Part shown: in pieces, positions 1 through 11,286 of the stretch
Position numbering within the stretch: the stretch's first letter is position 1
How the letters are laid out: each line of letters begins with the position of its first letter
From: Calidithermus chliarophilus DSM 9957
Lineage (GTDB): Bacteria; Deinococcota; Deinococci; Deinococcales; Thermaceae
Assembly: GCF_000430045.1 (NCBI RefSeq)
Contig: NZ_KE387023.1
Span: 2,877,576 to 2,941,575, forward strand
DNA: 64,000 bases
Direction of reading: 5' to 3'
The notes under the pieces: generated by a model
Seen by the model: only the letters and a program-made list of their open reading frames with translations
Told to the model about the DNA's origin: nothing
Databases searched by the model: none
Translations under genes and position numbers: made by a program

Positions 1-103
1 CCATATTACCCCACCCCCACGTTTGTCAGGCCGGGCGCACGGGTTGTGTGAGGCCCGGGGACCGGTCCGGCTAGGGACATTGTTCCTTGGGACACTTGTA
101 CTC

Positions 104-116
104 ATTAAGCCTTAAT
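104..116. promoter_or_regulatory. Inverted repeat in the cba oxidase leader
   Basis: A perfect 6+1+6 inverted repeat (ATTAAG-C-CTTAAT) lies 24 bases before the first oxidase gene. A possible -10 box TACACT (116-121) overlaps its right edge, which would put the transcript start just ahead of the ribosome binding site at 131. A bound regulator here would compete with polymerase. The regulator is unknown and the -35 is weak, so the promoter call is tentative. Confidence 0.35.
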
Positions 117-139
117 ACACTCCCTGCGAGGGAGGACTC

Positions 140-256
140 ATGGAAAAGCCGAGAGATCATCGACCTTGGGGCGCACTGCTGGTGGTCGGGGTGCTGACCG
201 TCTTCATTCTCACGTTCTGGCTGTTCTACTTCTTCACCTTCCTGGGGAGGAGCTAG
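140..256 (+). CDS. cbaD: ba3-type cytochrome c oxidase subunit IIa (38 aa)
   Basis: Single-helix accessory subunit of the ba3-type heme-copper oxidase. The 38-residue product has a short charged N-terminus (MEKPRDHRPWG) and then one membrane helix rich in L, V, F and W. Thermus ba3 subunit IIa is a similar 34-residue single-helix protein. A GGAGG ribosome site lies just before the ATG, and the stop codon is 2 bases before the subunit II start, so the two are translationally coupled. The order IIa-II-I matches the Thermus cba operon. It is easily missed by gene callers because of its size; identification rests on context plus the helix. Confidence 0.85.
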   Translation: MEKPRDHRPWGALLVVGVLTVFILTFWLFYFFTFLGRS

Positions 257-258
257 GC

Positions 259-744
259 ATGAACCACGAGGAACACGCGGTGATCGAGCGCTTCGAGCGC
301 GGCTGGTTGATCTTTGGCGTCGGGATGATCGTGGTGTTCGTGGTGCTCATCGCCTACACCATGGCCAACTTCGGCGGCAGCATCCCCGTGGGCACCGAGC
401 GCGTGGACGCGACCAAGGTGCGCACCGAGGGGCAGTTCGCCAACCCGCGCCTCGAGCAGGTGGGCAACGAGTACGTGGCCTACGTGCAGGCCTTCGCCTT
501 CGGCTACTCCCCGAGCGAGATGCGGGTAAAGCGGGGCCGCAAGGTGACCTTCTACGTCACCAGCCCCGACGTGCAGCACGGCTTCATGATCGAGCGCACC
601 AACATCAACGTGCAGGTCATCCCCGGCGAGGTGGCCCGGGTTAGCCACACCTTCAAGGAAGCAGGCGAGTACACCATCATCTGCAACGAATACTGCGGCC
701 TGGGCCACGCCGGCATGATCAGCAAGATCGTGGTCGAAGAGTGA
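259..744 (+). CDS. cbaB: ba3-type cytochrome c oxidase subunit II (CuA)
   Basis: Periplasm-facing electron-entry subunit that takes electrons from cytochrome c552 through the dinuclear CuA centre. The protein has 161 residues: one N-terminal membrane anchor (about 16-38) and a cupredoxin domain. The CuA ligands are visible in CNEYCGLGHAGM near the C-terminus together with the upstream His of SPDVQHGF. Length fits the 168-residue Thermus ba3 subunit II. The ATG at 259 is preferred over upstream in-frame starts because GGGGAGGAG sits just ahead, inside cbaD. It is the middle gene of the three-gene oxidase operon. Confidence 0.96.
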   Translation: MNHEEHAVIERFERGWLIFGVGMIVVFVVLIAYTMANFGGSIPVGTERVDATKVRTEGQFANPRLEQVGNEYVAYVQAFAFGYSPSEMRVKRGRKVTFYVTSPDVQHGFMIERTNINVQVIPGEVARVSHTFKEAGEYTIICNEYCGLGHAGMISKIVVEE

Positions 745-766
745 TACGCCTGAGGAGGCAACGCCA

Positions 767-2449
<1,683 letters not shown>

Positions 2450-2484
2450 GCGGTCGGCTGATGGTTGATGGCTGAACGTCGTGG

Positions 2485-2510
2485 GGGCGGGCCCCAGGGC
2501 CCGCCCTTCC
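2485..2510 (+). terminator. Hairpin terminator after cbaA
   Basis: Perfect 8-bp stem GGGCGGGC/GCCCGCCC (2485-2492 with 2499-2506), 6-base loop, followed by only two T residues. Probably ends the oxidase transcript; the weak T-tract makes it a poor textbook terminator. Confidence 0.55.
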
Positions 2511-2543
2511 CGTTACCCGTTGGCCGGACGATAGACTCTCACC

Positions 2544-3707
2544 ATGCCCCGTCTGCCTCGAGCGGTCTATACGCTGGGTTGGGTCAGCCTGCTGATGGAT
2601 GTGGCCTCGGAGATGGTGTACCCGCTGCTGCCGCTGTTCATGACCGGCAGCCTGGGGCTGGGCAAGGAGGTCGTGGGGCTGGTGGAGGGGGTGGCCGAGG
2701 CCACCTCGAGCCTGTTCAAGGTGGCGGGGGGCCGCATCTCCGACCGCATCTCCGCCCGCAAGCCGCTGCTGCTGCTGGGCTACGGCTTCCCGGCCCTGCT
2801 GCGCCCGATCCTGGCGCTGGCCACCTCCCCCTGGCACGTCCTGAGCTACCGCTTCCTGGACCGCGTGGGCAAGGGGCTGCGCACGGCGCCTCGAGACGCC
2901 CTGCTGGCCGAGGCCACCCCCCAGGCGCAGTACGGGCGGGCCTACGGGCTGCACCGGGCCATGGACTCGGTAGGGGCCACCATCGGGCCGCTGCTGGCCT
3001 TCGCCCTGCTGCCCTTGGTGGGCTTCCGGGGGGTGTTCTGGCTCTCGGCCATCCCGGCGGGGCTGGCGGTGCTGACCATCCTCTTCCTGGTGCGGGAGAA
3101 GCGAGGCATCCCCAAGCCCCTGCCGCCCCTGCGCCTGTCGAGCTTTTCGCCCCAATACCGCCGCTTCTTGCTGGTGACGGGGATCTTTACGCTGGGCCTG
3201 TCCTCCAACGCCTTCCTGATCCTGCGCCTCAAGGACTTCGGGCTCAGCGACGCGCAGGTGACGCTGGCCTACACCGGCTACAACCTGCTCTACGCGGTGG
3301 CTTCGTACCCGCTGGGGATGCTGGCCGACCGCTTCGGGCTGCGGCGCATGGTGGCGGCGGGCTTCGCGGTCTACGCGCTGGTGTACCTGGGCTTCGGGCT
3401 CTCGAGCCAACCCTGGCAGGGAGTCGCACTCTTCGCCCTTTACGCGCTCTACAGCGCCGCCTTCGAGGGCAGCAGCCGCGCCTACCTCGCCACCCTGATC
3501 CCGCCCACCGAGAAGGCCAGCGCCATCGGGCTCTACCACACGCTGGTGGGGCTGCTGCTCTTCCCCGCGAGCCTGCTGTTCGGCTTTCTTTGGGAGGGCC
3601 TCGGGGCTTCTCACGCCTTCTTCTTCGGCAGCGCCATGGCCGCGCTCGCGCTGGCGGTCTTCGTGCAAGGTTCAACAAGGCACACTCGGCCCGGTGGCTT
3701 GCCTTAG
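2544..3707 (+). CDS. MFS transporter
   Basis: Major facilitator superfamily permease of 387 residues with about 12 predicted helices. It opens with GWVSLLMDVASEMVYPLLP, typical of a family of uncharacterised MFS exporters, and carries the conserved loop motif RISDRISARKP after helix 2 and a matching GMLADRFGLRR after helix 8. Substrate cannot be read from the sequence. A TAGACT -10 box ends 6 bases before the ATG, so the transcript is probably leaderless. The MerC-like gene follows after 14 bases and may be co-transcribed. Confidence 0.85.
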   Translation: MPRLPRAVYTLGWVSLLMDVASEMVYPLLPLFMTGSLGLGKEVVGLVEGVAEATSSLFKVAGGRISDRISARKPLLLLGYGFPALLRPILALATSPWHVLSYRFLDRVGKGLRTAPRDALLAEATPQAQYGRAYGLHRAMDSVGATIGPLLAFALLPLVGFRGVFWLSAIPAGLAVLTILFLVREKRGIPKPLPPLRLSSFSPQYRRFLLVTGIFTLGLSSNAFLILRLKDFGLSDAQVTLAYTGYNLLYAVASYPLGMLADRFGLRRMVAAGFAVYALVYLGFGLSSQPWQGVALFALYALYSAAFEGSSRAYLATLIPPTEKASAIGLYHTLVGLLLFPASLLFGFLWEGLGASHAFFFGSAMAALALAVFVQGSTRHTRPGGLP

Positions 3708-3721
3708 ACTGACTCGAGTCT

Positions 3722-4102
3722 ATGGTGCGCCAGCGGCTGAGTTGGGATCATTTGGCGATGGGGCTGGGCGGGCTGTGCTTCGCGCACTGCCTGCTGACCC
3801 CCGTGGTGCTGGCCCTGTTCCCCCTGCTGGCCCAGGGCGTGCTGGGCAGCGAGTCGCTGCACACTGCGCTCTTGTGGCTCACCATCCCGGTCAGCGGGCT
3901 GGGGCTGTGGCTGGGCTGCCGCAGGCACAAGGACCGGGCGGTACTGGCCTTCGGGGTGCTGGGGATGGTTTTCCTGGTGGCGGCCAGGGGTTTCGAGGAG
4001 TCGCCGCCGGAGACCTGGCTCACCGTGGCCGGGAGCCTGACCCTGATCGGCGCGCACCTGCGCAACTTCCGCCTGTGCCGCGCCGACCGCTGCGAGCACT
4101 GA
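3722..4102 (+). CDS. MerC-domain membrane protein
   Basis: 126-residue membrane protein with four predicted helices. The segment GLCFAHCLLTPVVLALFPLL matches the start of MerC-type mercury uptake proteins, where paired Cys and His residues lie in the first helix. MerC proteins move Hg(II) inward, but no merA or merR is nearby, so a different metal or an orphan role is possible. The C-terminus holds CRADRCEH, which could also bind metal. The stop codon TGA (4100-4102) shares its last base with the first base of a MITE-like repeat, so the repeat lies directly against the gene end. Confidence 0.7.
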   Translation: MVRQRLSWDHLAMGLGGLCFAHCLLTPVVLALFPLLAQGVLGSESLHTALLWLTIPVSGLGLWLGCRRHKDRAVLAFGVLGMVFLVAARGFEESPPETWLTVAGSLTLIGAHLRNFRLCRADRCEH

Positions 4103-4219
4103 TACCGGGTTCAAAAAGATAATCACCCAAACCAAAAACCTCCAGAAGCTATCTTTTTGAACCCTAGAGCAGTCCTTTCGGCCCTGTCAGCCCGGCGCCG
4201 AACTGACCGAATCGGGTAT
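4102..4219 (+). mobile_element. MITE-like element, copy A (118 bp, shortest)
   Basis: Starts with ATACCGGGTTC and ends with CCGAATCGGGTAT, so the ends are inverted repeats with TA at each border. It contains the family hairpin TTCAAAAAGAT...ATCTTTTTGAA and then lacks most of the right half seen in the 213-bp copies. It directly follows the MerC-like gene and could act as its terminator. Confidence 0.75.
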
Positions 4220-4311
4220 GAAAACTCCGCCGTAACGCGGGCGTAACCCCGGATGGCCTAAGCTCAGGGGGCTTTTCATTCGTGGAGGGCCTCGAGGGGC
4301 AGGGGGATGCT

Positions 4312-5724
4312 ATGGCGCAGATAAAGCTGACGGGCCGGGTGGTCTACCCCGGGGATTTCGGCTGGGACGACGCCCGCAAGGGCTTCAACCAGCGCTTCGA
4401 CGTGCAGCCGAAGGCGGTGGTGTTCTGCCAGAACGCCCGCGACGTCGCCAACGCCGTCCTGTGGGCCCGCGAGAACGGCGTGCCCTTTCGGGCCCGCAGC
4501 GGGCGGCACAGCTACGAGGGCTACTCGCTGGTCCAGGACGGGCTCGTCATCGACCTCAGCGACCTCGACAACGTCAGCGTCAACCGCGAGCAGCGCATCG
4601 CCCAGATCGGGGCGGGGATCCACATGCTCGAGCTCTCCGAGTGGCTGGGGCAGGTGAACGTGACCATCCCGCTGGCGACCGGCCCCACCGTGGGGCTGGC
4701 CGGGCTGACGCTGGGCGGGGGCTTCGGCCTGACCTCGCGCAAGTACGGCCTGACCTGCGACAACCTCATCGGGCTCGAGCTCGTCGACGCCGAGGGCCGG
4801 GTGCGCATCGCCAGCGAGTTCCGCCACCCCGACCTCTTCTGGGCCTGCAAGGGCGGCGGGGGCGGCAACTTCGGGATCGTGACCCGCTTCTTCTTCCGGG
4901 TGCACCCCGTCTCCTTCGCGGTGGCCTTCATGGCGCAGTGGGACTGGAGCCAGTTCGAGGCGGTGGTGGCGGCCTGGCAGGACTGGGCCTGGGGCGTAGA
5001 CAACGACGTCTCCACCGCGCTCCAGCTCACCGTGACCAAGACCGTCAAGCTCTACGGCCTCTACACCCCCGACGACCCCGCCGACCTCCCTAAGGCCCAG
5101 CAACTGCTGGCCCCGCTGCTGCAGGCGGTGCCCCCGCCCAGCCTCCCCGGCAACCCCACCGTCCAGCCGCTGCCCTTCAACGTCGCCACCCGGCTCTTCT
5201 ACGGCGAGGGCGGAAAGACCGTCAACCCGGAGGACCCGGTGTGGGACGTGATCGTCCACGACGACCAGCAGATCTACAAGAGCACCTCGGCGGCGGCGCT
5301 GGAGCCCTTCAGCGCCGAGGCCATCGGCATCCTCAAGCACTACCTCGAGAACGTCCCCCCGCTCGAGCAGCCCCCCGTGCAGCCGTCGATGGTGCAACTG
5401 CTGGGCGGCGGGGGCCGGGCGGCGCAAACTGACCCGGCCTCGAGCGCCGTCCACCTGCGCCAGGCCCGCTTCATCGTGCAGTACGACGGCTTCTGGGCCG
5501 CCGACGCCGACGGGCAGGAGACCATCGACTGGATCCGCGACTTCCGCAACGCCCTGCTGCCGCACACCGCGGGGGCCTACGTCAACTACGTCGACAGCAA
5601 CATCCCCGACCCCCTCCAGGCCTACTACGGCCCCAACCTGCCCCGGCTGGTGGAGGTCAAGCGCAAGTATGACCCCCACAACGTCTTCAACTTCCCCCAG
5701 AGCATCCCGGTCAGCCTCCCCTAG
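4312..5724 (+). CDS. FAD-binding BBE-like oxidase
   Basis: Flavin-dependent oxidase of the PCMH/berberine-bridge family, 470 residues, no signal peptide. The N-terminal FAD domain holds RSGRHSYEGYS, with His66 as the likely covalent FAD attachment, then GLAGLTLGGGFGL. The C-terminal BBE motif YYGPNLPRLVEVKRKYDP is intact. Family members oxidise alcohols, sugars or alkaloids; the substrate here is unknown. The second covalent Cys of many relatives, before P-T-V-G, is absent (TGPTVG). The ATG at 4312 is chosen because AGGGGG lies 6 bases upstream; an in-frame GTG at 4282 is the alternative. It converges on a Uma2 gene. Confidence 0.87.
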   Translation: MAQIKLTGRVVYPGDFGWDDARKGFNQRFDVQPKAVVFCQNARDVANAVLWARENGVPFRARSGRHSYEGYSLVQDGLVIDLSDLDNVSVNREQRIAQIGAGIHMLELSEWLGQVNVTIPLATGPTVGLAGLTLGGGFGLTSRKYGLTCDNLIGLELVDAEGRVRIASEFRHPDLFWACKGGGGGNFGIVTRFFFRVHPVSFAVAFMAQWDWSQFEAVVAAWQDWAWGVDNDVSTALQLTVTKTVKLYGLYTPDDPADLPKAQQLLAPLLQAVPPPSLPGNPTVQPLPFNVATRLFYGEGGKTVNPEDPVWDVIVHDDQQIYKSTSAAALEPFSAEAIGILKHYLENVPPLEQPPVQPSMVQLLGGGGRAAQTDPASSAVHLRQARFIVQYDGFWAADADGQETIDWIRDFRNALLPHTAGAYVNYVDSNIPDPLQAYYGPNLPRLVEVKRKYDPHNVFNFPQSIPVSLP

Positions 5725-5742
5725 GTGGAGGCCGGGAGCGCC

Positions 5743-6291
5743 CTAATCCAGCCACCACTCGAGCCGCGCCTCCGGGAAGGCCGCGGGAGCCACGGCGGTC
5801 CCGGCCTTGAAGGTCAGCCGGGTGCCGTACTCCCTTCGCTCGGGCAAGGGGTCGCGGTAGACCTCGAGGGTGTTGGTGCCGGCGTCCATGATCCACAATT
5901 CAGGGATGGAGGCTTCGGCGTACAGCGGCAGCTCGACCGCGCGACCGGTCTTGAGGGTGGTGTCGGCCACCTCTATGACCAAGTAGGCATCCTGAGGTTC
6001 GGGGAGGCGCCGGGCGTAGCGGCTGTCCGGAGGCATCAGAACGGCGATATCCGGCTCGGGCTCGGAGATCTCCGACAGCCGGAAAGAGCTTTGCACGGAC
6101 ATGAAGGCCTCCTCGCCCAAAGCGCGGATCAAGGCAGCGTTCAACCGCCCCACGGCGCGAAGGTGTTGAGGACCAATAGGGCTCCTGCGGTACAGCTCTC
6201 CCTCGAGCAACTCGACGCGCTCGTCCCCACCGATGAGACCAGCTTCGGCCATCTTGTGATAGGCCTCGGCGGTGATCCGGTAGCGCATCAT
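5743..6291 (-). CDS. Uma2 family endonuclease-fold protein
   Basis: 182-residue protein of the Uma2/DUF820 family, which has a PD-(D/E)XK nuclease fold and is common in cyanobacteria and Thermaceae. The core motif is present as EPEPDIAVL (Asp) followed by YLVIEVADTT (Glu). The family's cellular role is not established. The ATG at 6291 is supported by a TACACT -10 box ending 6 bases away, which suggests a leaderless transcript; a second ATG follows immediately at 6288. It is divergent from rpsO, and a second Uma2 gene lies at 60741. A longer in-frame extension through the rpsO region is rejected because it overlaps the rpsO promoter. Confidence 0.85.
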   Translation of the reverse strand: MMRYRITAEAYHKMAEAGLIGGDERVELLEGELYRRSPIGPQHLRAVGRLNAALIRALGEEAFMSVQSSFRLSEISEPEPDIAVLMPPDSRYARRLPEPQDAYLVIEVADTTLKTGRAVELPLYAEASIPELWIMDAGTNTLEVYRDPLPERREYGTRLTFKAGTAVAPAAFPEARLEWWLD

Positions 6292-6331
6292 GCTTAGAGT
6301 GTAATGCAGGGCGGGAGGCCAAAGCTCCGTA

Positions 6332-6360
6332 TTGACTCGCCAGCGCCCAGCCGCTACACT
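6332..6360 (+). promoter_or_regulatory. rpsO promoter
   Basis: TTGACT (6332-6337), a 17-base spacer and TACACT (6355-6360) make the best vegetative promoter in the window. The start would be near 6367, giving a leader of about 90 bases that contains the stem GGCCGGGC/GCCCGGCC (6372-6389). Confidence 0.75.
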
Positions 6361-6457
6361 CACAAAGGTTTGGCCGGGCGTGCCCGGCCTACGAGGGGGG
6401 AGAGGCCGAGCCGGCGACGGCTCAATCCCAGCGTCTCCCTTCCTGACGGAGGAAGTC

Positions 6458-6727
6458 ATGGCCCTTACGAAGGAAATCAAGTCGAGCATCATCAGCACCC
6501 ACGCCAAGGCCGCCGGCGACACCGGCTCCACCGAGGTGCAGGTGGCCCTGCTCACCGAGCGCATCAACCGCCTCTCCGAGCACCTGGCCAAGAACCGCAA
6601 CGACCACAACTCCCACCGGGGGCTGCTGGTGCTCGTGGGCAAGCGTCGCCGCCTGCTGAAGTACCTCGAGAAGTCCGACAAGGAAGCCTACCGCGCGCTC
6701 ATCGAGAAGCTTGGGCTGCGTAAGTAA
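6458..6727 (+). CDS. rpsO: 30S ribosomal protein S15
   Basis: 89-residue primary 16S rRNA-binding protein of the 30S platform. The family signature is complete: [15 protein letters not shown], the [16 protein letters not shown] loop that contacts the rRNA three-way junction, and the basic KRRRLLKYL helix. The ATG at 6458 follows GGAGGA with good spacing; an upstream in-frame extension is not protein-like. It precedes pnp as in many bacteria. The long structured leader is compatible with S15 autoregulation, but no mimic of the rRNA site was identified. Confidence 0.98.
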   Translation: MALTKEIKSSIISTHAKAAGDTGSTEVQVALLTERINRLSEHLAKNRNDHNSHRGLLVLVGKRRRLLKYLEKSDKEAYRALIEKLGLRK

Positions 6728-6805
6728 AGCCGACCATCGGGCTACAGCGCCCGGTTTCGCCCAAGGCACACGCCTGGGCACCCGTTCGATCCTTCGAAAT
6801 GAGAC

Positions 6806-6830
6806 ACGGAACCGGTAACCCCGGTTCCGT
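6806..6830 (+). promoter_or_regulatory. rpsO-pnp intergenic hairpin
   Basis: Perfect 10-bp stem (ACGGAACCGG with CCGGTTCCGT) and a 5-base loop. It is followed by a second inverted pair TTGTCC/GGACAA (6830-6835 and 6851-6856) just ahead of the pnp ribosome site. In E. coli the equivalent interval carries an attenuator and the RNase III site used in PNPase autoregulation; a similar role here is inferred. Confidence 0.6.
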
Positions 6831-6868
6831 TGTCCGTTAAGCTAGTACTTGGACAAAAGGTAGAGATT

Positions 6869-9013
6869 ATGGGATCAAGCGCCAATACCCCCTCCCCCAA
6901 GGTCTACAGCCTCGAGCTCGCGGGCCGCACCCTCAGCATCGAAACCGGCAAGTACGCCAAGCAGGTTTCGGGCTCGGTGTGGGTGCGCTACGGCAACACC
7001 ATCGTGATGGCCACGGCTCAGGCCTCCGACCAGCCCATTGAGGCCGATTTCCTGCCCCTGACGGTGGAATTCGAGGAACGCCATTACGCCGTGGGCAAGA
7101 TCCCCGGCTCCTTCATGCGCCGCGAGGGCCGGCCGGGCGAGAAGGCCATCCTCTCGGCCCGCCTCACCGACCGCCCGATCCGGCCGCTCTTCCCCAAGGG
7201 CTTCCGCCACGAGGTGCAGGTCATCCTGACCGTGCTCTCCGCCGACCAGGAGAACACCCCCGACATCCTGGGCCCCATCGCCGCCAGCGCCGCGCTCACG
7301 CTCTCCGACATCCCCTGGGCGGGCCCCATCGCCTGCGTGCGGGTGGGCCTGCAGGACGGGCGCTTCGTGCTCAACCCCACCGCCACCGAGGACGGGCAGC
7401 TCGACCTGGTGGTGGCGGGCTCCAAGGACGCGATCATCATGGTCGAGGCCGGGGCTAAGGAGATCCCCGACGACCGGATGGTGCAGGCCCTCGAGTTCGC
7501 CCACCGCGCCATGCAGCCCATCATCGCCCTGCAGGAGCAGATGCGCGCCGAGCTGGGCAAGCCCAAGTTCAGCGTGGCCGAGCCCGAGAAGCTCGGCGAG
7601 GAGGAGGCCGCCGCCCTGCGGGCGCTGGCGCTGGAGCGGGGGCTTTCGGGCGTGCTCCAGACCGCCTCGAAGGGCGAGCGCTCCGCGGCGCTCGAGGCCT
7701 TCGAGAACGAGCTGGTCGAGGCCTTCGTGCCCGCCCTGCCCGACGGCACCGTGGACGAGGCCCGGCGCAAGCTCGCCCGCAAGGCCTTCGACGACGTGGT
7801 GAAGAAGGAGCTGCGCCGGCTGATCCTCGAGGAGGGCAAGCGCGCCGACGGCCGTGGGCCCAAGGACGTGCGCAACATCTGGATCGAGACCGACGTGCTG
7901 CCCCGCGCCCACGGCTCGGCCATCTTCACCCGCGGCGAGACCCAGGTGCTCGGCACCGTCACCCTGGGCACCGGGCGCGACGCGCAGCTCGTCGACGACC
8001 TGGGCCTCGACACCGAGGACCCCTTCTTGGTGCACTACAACTTCCCGCCCTACTCCACCGGCGAGGTCAAGCGCCTGCGCGGGGTGAGCCGCCGCGAGGT
8101 GGGCCACGGCAACCTGGCCAAGCGCGCCCTCAAGGCCGTGCTGCCCAGCCAGGAGGAGTTCCCCTACACCATCCGCGTGGTGGGCGACGTGCTCGAGTCC
8201 AACGGCTCGAGCTCGATGGCGACCGCCTGCGCGGGCTGCCTGGCGCTGATGGACGCGGGCGTGCCCCTCAGGCGCCCGGTGGCGGGCGTGGCGATGGGCC
8301 TGGTGAAGGAGGGCGAGCAGGCCGTGGTGCTCACCGACATCCTGGGCCTGGAGGACGCCCTGGGCGACATGGACTTCAAGGTGACCGGCACCACCGAGGG
8401 CATCACCGCCTTGCAGATGGACATCAAGATCTCCGGGCTCTCCCCCGAGCTCATGCGCGCCGCGCTCCAGCAGTCCCGGGAGGCCCGCCTGCACATCCTG
8501 GGCAAGATGGCCGAGGTGCTCCCCGCGCCGCGCAGCGAGCTCAAGCCCCAGGTGCCGCGCATCCTGAGCATCAAGATCTCGCCCGACAAGATCGGCGCGG
8601 TGATCGGCCCCGGCGGCAAGAACGTGCGGGCGCTCGAGGAGCTCGGCGTCGAGGTGGACATCGAGCAGGACGGCACCGTGCGCATCTTCTCCGCCAACGC
8701 CGAGGCCGCTAAGGAGGCCCTGCGCCGCATCCAGGGCATGACCCAGGAGGTCAAGATCGGCGAGATCTACGACGCCACGGTGAGCCGCATCACCACCTTC
8801 GGCGCCTTCGTGACCCTCTTCCCCGGCACCGACGGCCTGCTGCACATCAGCCAGATCGCCGAAGGCCGCGTGGAGCGTGTGGAGGACCACCTCAAGATGG
8901 GCGACACCATCCGGGTCAAGGTCCACACCATCGACGAGAAAGGCCGCGTGGACGTGATCCGGCCCGAGCTCGAGGGCAAGATCCCCCCGCGCAAGCCCCC
9001 GGTCAAGCGCTGA
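6869..9013 (+). CDS. pnp: Polyribonucleotide nucleotidyltransferase (PNPase)
   Basis: Phosphorolytic 3'-5' exoribonuclease of the RNA degradosome, 714 residues. Domain order is RNase PH 1 (about 10-140), the all-helical linker, RNase PH 2 (about 310-460), KH (about 555-615, loop IGPGGKN) and S1 (about 618-690, [15 protein letters not shown]). The phosphate-binding SNGSSSMAT loop and [15 protein letters not shown] are intact. The ATG at 6869 is preferred over the TTG at 6830 because AAGG lies 8 bases upstream and the TTG falls inside a hairpin. It pairs with rpsO upstream, and RNase J follows after a repeat region. Confidence 0.97.
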   Translation: MGSSANTPSPKVYSLELAGRTLSIETGKYAKQVSGSVWVRYGNTIVMATAQASDQPIEADFLPLTVEFEERHYAVGKIPGSFMRREGRPGEKAILSARLTDRPIRPLFPKGFRHEVQVILTVLSADQENTPDILGPIAASAALTLSDIPWAGPIACVRVGLQDGRFVLNPTATEDGQLDLVVAGSKDAIIMVEAGAKEIPDDRMVQALEFAHRAMQPIIALQEQMRAELGKPKFSVAEPEKLGEEEAAALRALALERGLSGVLQTASKGERSAALEAFENELVEAFVPALPDGTVDEARRKLARKAFDDVVKKELRRLILEEGKRADGRGPKDVRNIWIETDVLPRAHGSAIFTRGETQVLGTVTLGTGRDAQLVDDLGLDTEDPFLVHYNFPPYSTGEVKRLRGVSRREVGHGNLAKRALKAVLPSQEEFPYTIRVVGDVLESNGSSSMATACAGCLALMDAGVPLRRPVAGVAMGLVKEGEQAVVLTDILGLEDALGDMDFKVTGTTEGITALQMDIKISGLSPELMRAALQQSREARLHILGKMAEVLPAPRSELKPQVPRILSIKISPDKIGAVIGPGGKNVRALEELGVEVDIEQDGTVRIFSANAEAAKEALRRIQGMTQEVKIGEIYDATVSRITTFGAFVTLFPGTDGLLHISQIAEGRVERVEDHLKMGDTIRVKVHTIDEKGRVDVIRPELEGKIPPRKPPVKR

Positions 9014-9072
9014 ACGCACGGCATGGAGCGTCAGGCCCTGTTGCGACAGGTCGCCGGCGCCGTCCTGCCGAG

Positions 9073-9194
9073 TCCAACCGCCGCTACGCCGAGGGCCAGA
9101 AGCTCTACCTCAGCGAGTGCAACCCAAAGCCCACGCCAGCGCGGTGATCAACAACAAGAACCTGACCGACCCGTACTTCGTGGCCGGAGACTGA
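9073..9194 (+). pseudogene. Possible frameshifted gene remnant
   Basis: Directly after pnp, one frame reads SNRRYAEGQKLYLSECN and a second frame, shifted after about 50 bases, continues KAHASAVINNKNLTDPYF and ends at TGA 9192-9194. Both halves look protein-like and neither has a start codon or ribosome site. The parent gene is not recognised. Confidence 0.3.
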
Positions 9195-9195
9195 A

Positions 9196-9356
9196 GGCTA
9201 ATGGCGTGTGGTTTACCCCACCCCAACCCTCCCCGCGCGCGGGGAGGGGGTATCCCCCCCAGCCCCCCTTGCTAAGGGGGGTGACAAAGCATTCGGCATT
9301 CGGCGTTCGGCATTCGGCGTTCGGCGTCTTGCGTTTGGCTATCGACCATCGACCCC
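9196..9356. repeat. Composite repeat 1: GC hairpins plus 7-bp array
   Basis: Contains a 22-base palindrome (9227-9248), GGGGG-TAT-CCCCC (9246-9258), a second perfect hairpin CCCCCCTT-GCT-AAGGGGGG (9263-9281), then units such as GGCATTC and GGCGTTC repeated every 7 bases. The rest of the gap up to the RNase J gene holds only the promoter at 9376. The hairpins may also end pnp transcription. Confidence 0.8.
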
Positions 9357-9375
9357 AGAGCGTAACCCCCGCTAT

Positions 9376-9403
9376 TTCACATCGCCTTCGAATCTGCTAA
9401 TCT
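9376..9403 (+). promoter_or_regulatory. Candidate RNase J promoter
   Basis: TTCACA (9376-9381), 16-base spacer, TAATCT (9398-9403). It would give a leader of about 90 bases to the ATG at 9499. Confidence 0.45.
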
Positions 9404-9498
9404 CTGCTTGGGAGCCTCGGTCATGAGGCACATTTAGCGTTGAGCAATGACGTGACGGGCGGAAGCGATGCCTGCCACGCGCATCAATGGAGTTTTTC

Positions 9499-11238
<1,740 letters not shown>

Positions 11239-11254
11239 GCGATACGGTATCGTA

Positions 11255-11280
11255 GGGGCGCACGCCGGTGCGCCCCTTTC
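11255..11280 (+). terminator. Intrinsic terminator after rnj
   Basis: Nine-bp stem GGGGCGCAC/GTGCGCCCC with a GCCG loop, followed by TTTC. A small palindrome CGATAC-G-GTATCG lies just upstream (11240-11252). Confidence 0.8.
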
Positions 11281-11286
11281 GCGTCT

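Noticed and set aside
3722..4102. Mercury resistance operon
   Set aside because: Only a MerC-like protein is present; no MerA, MerR, MerT or MerP is nearby.
6292..6681. N-terminal extension of the first Uma2 gene to 6681
   Set aside because: It runs across the rpsO promoter and coding region and is not protein-like; the start at 6291 has its own -10 box.
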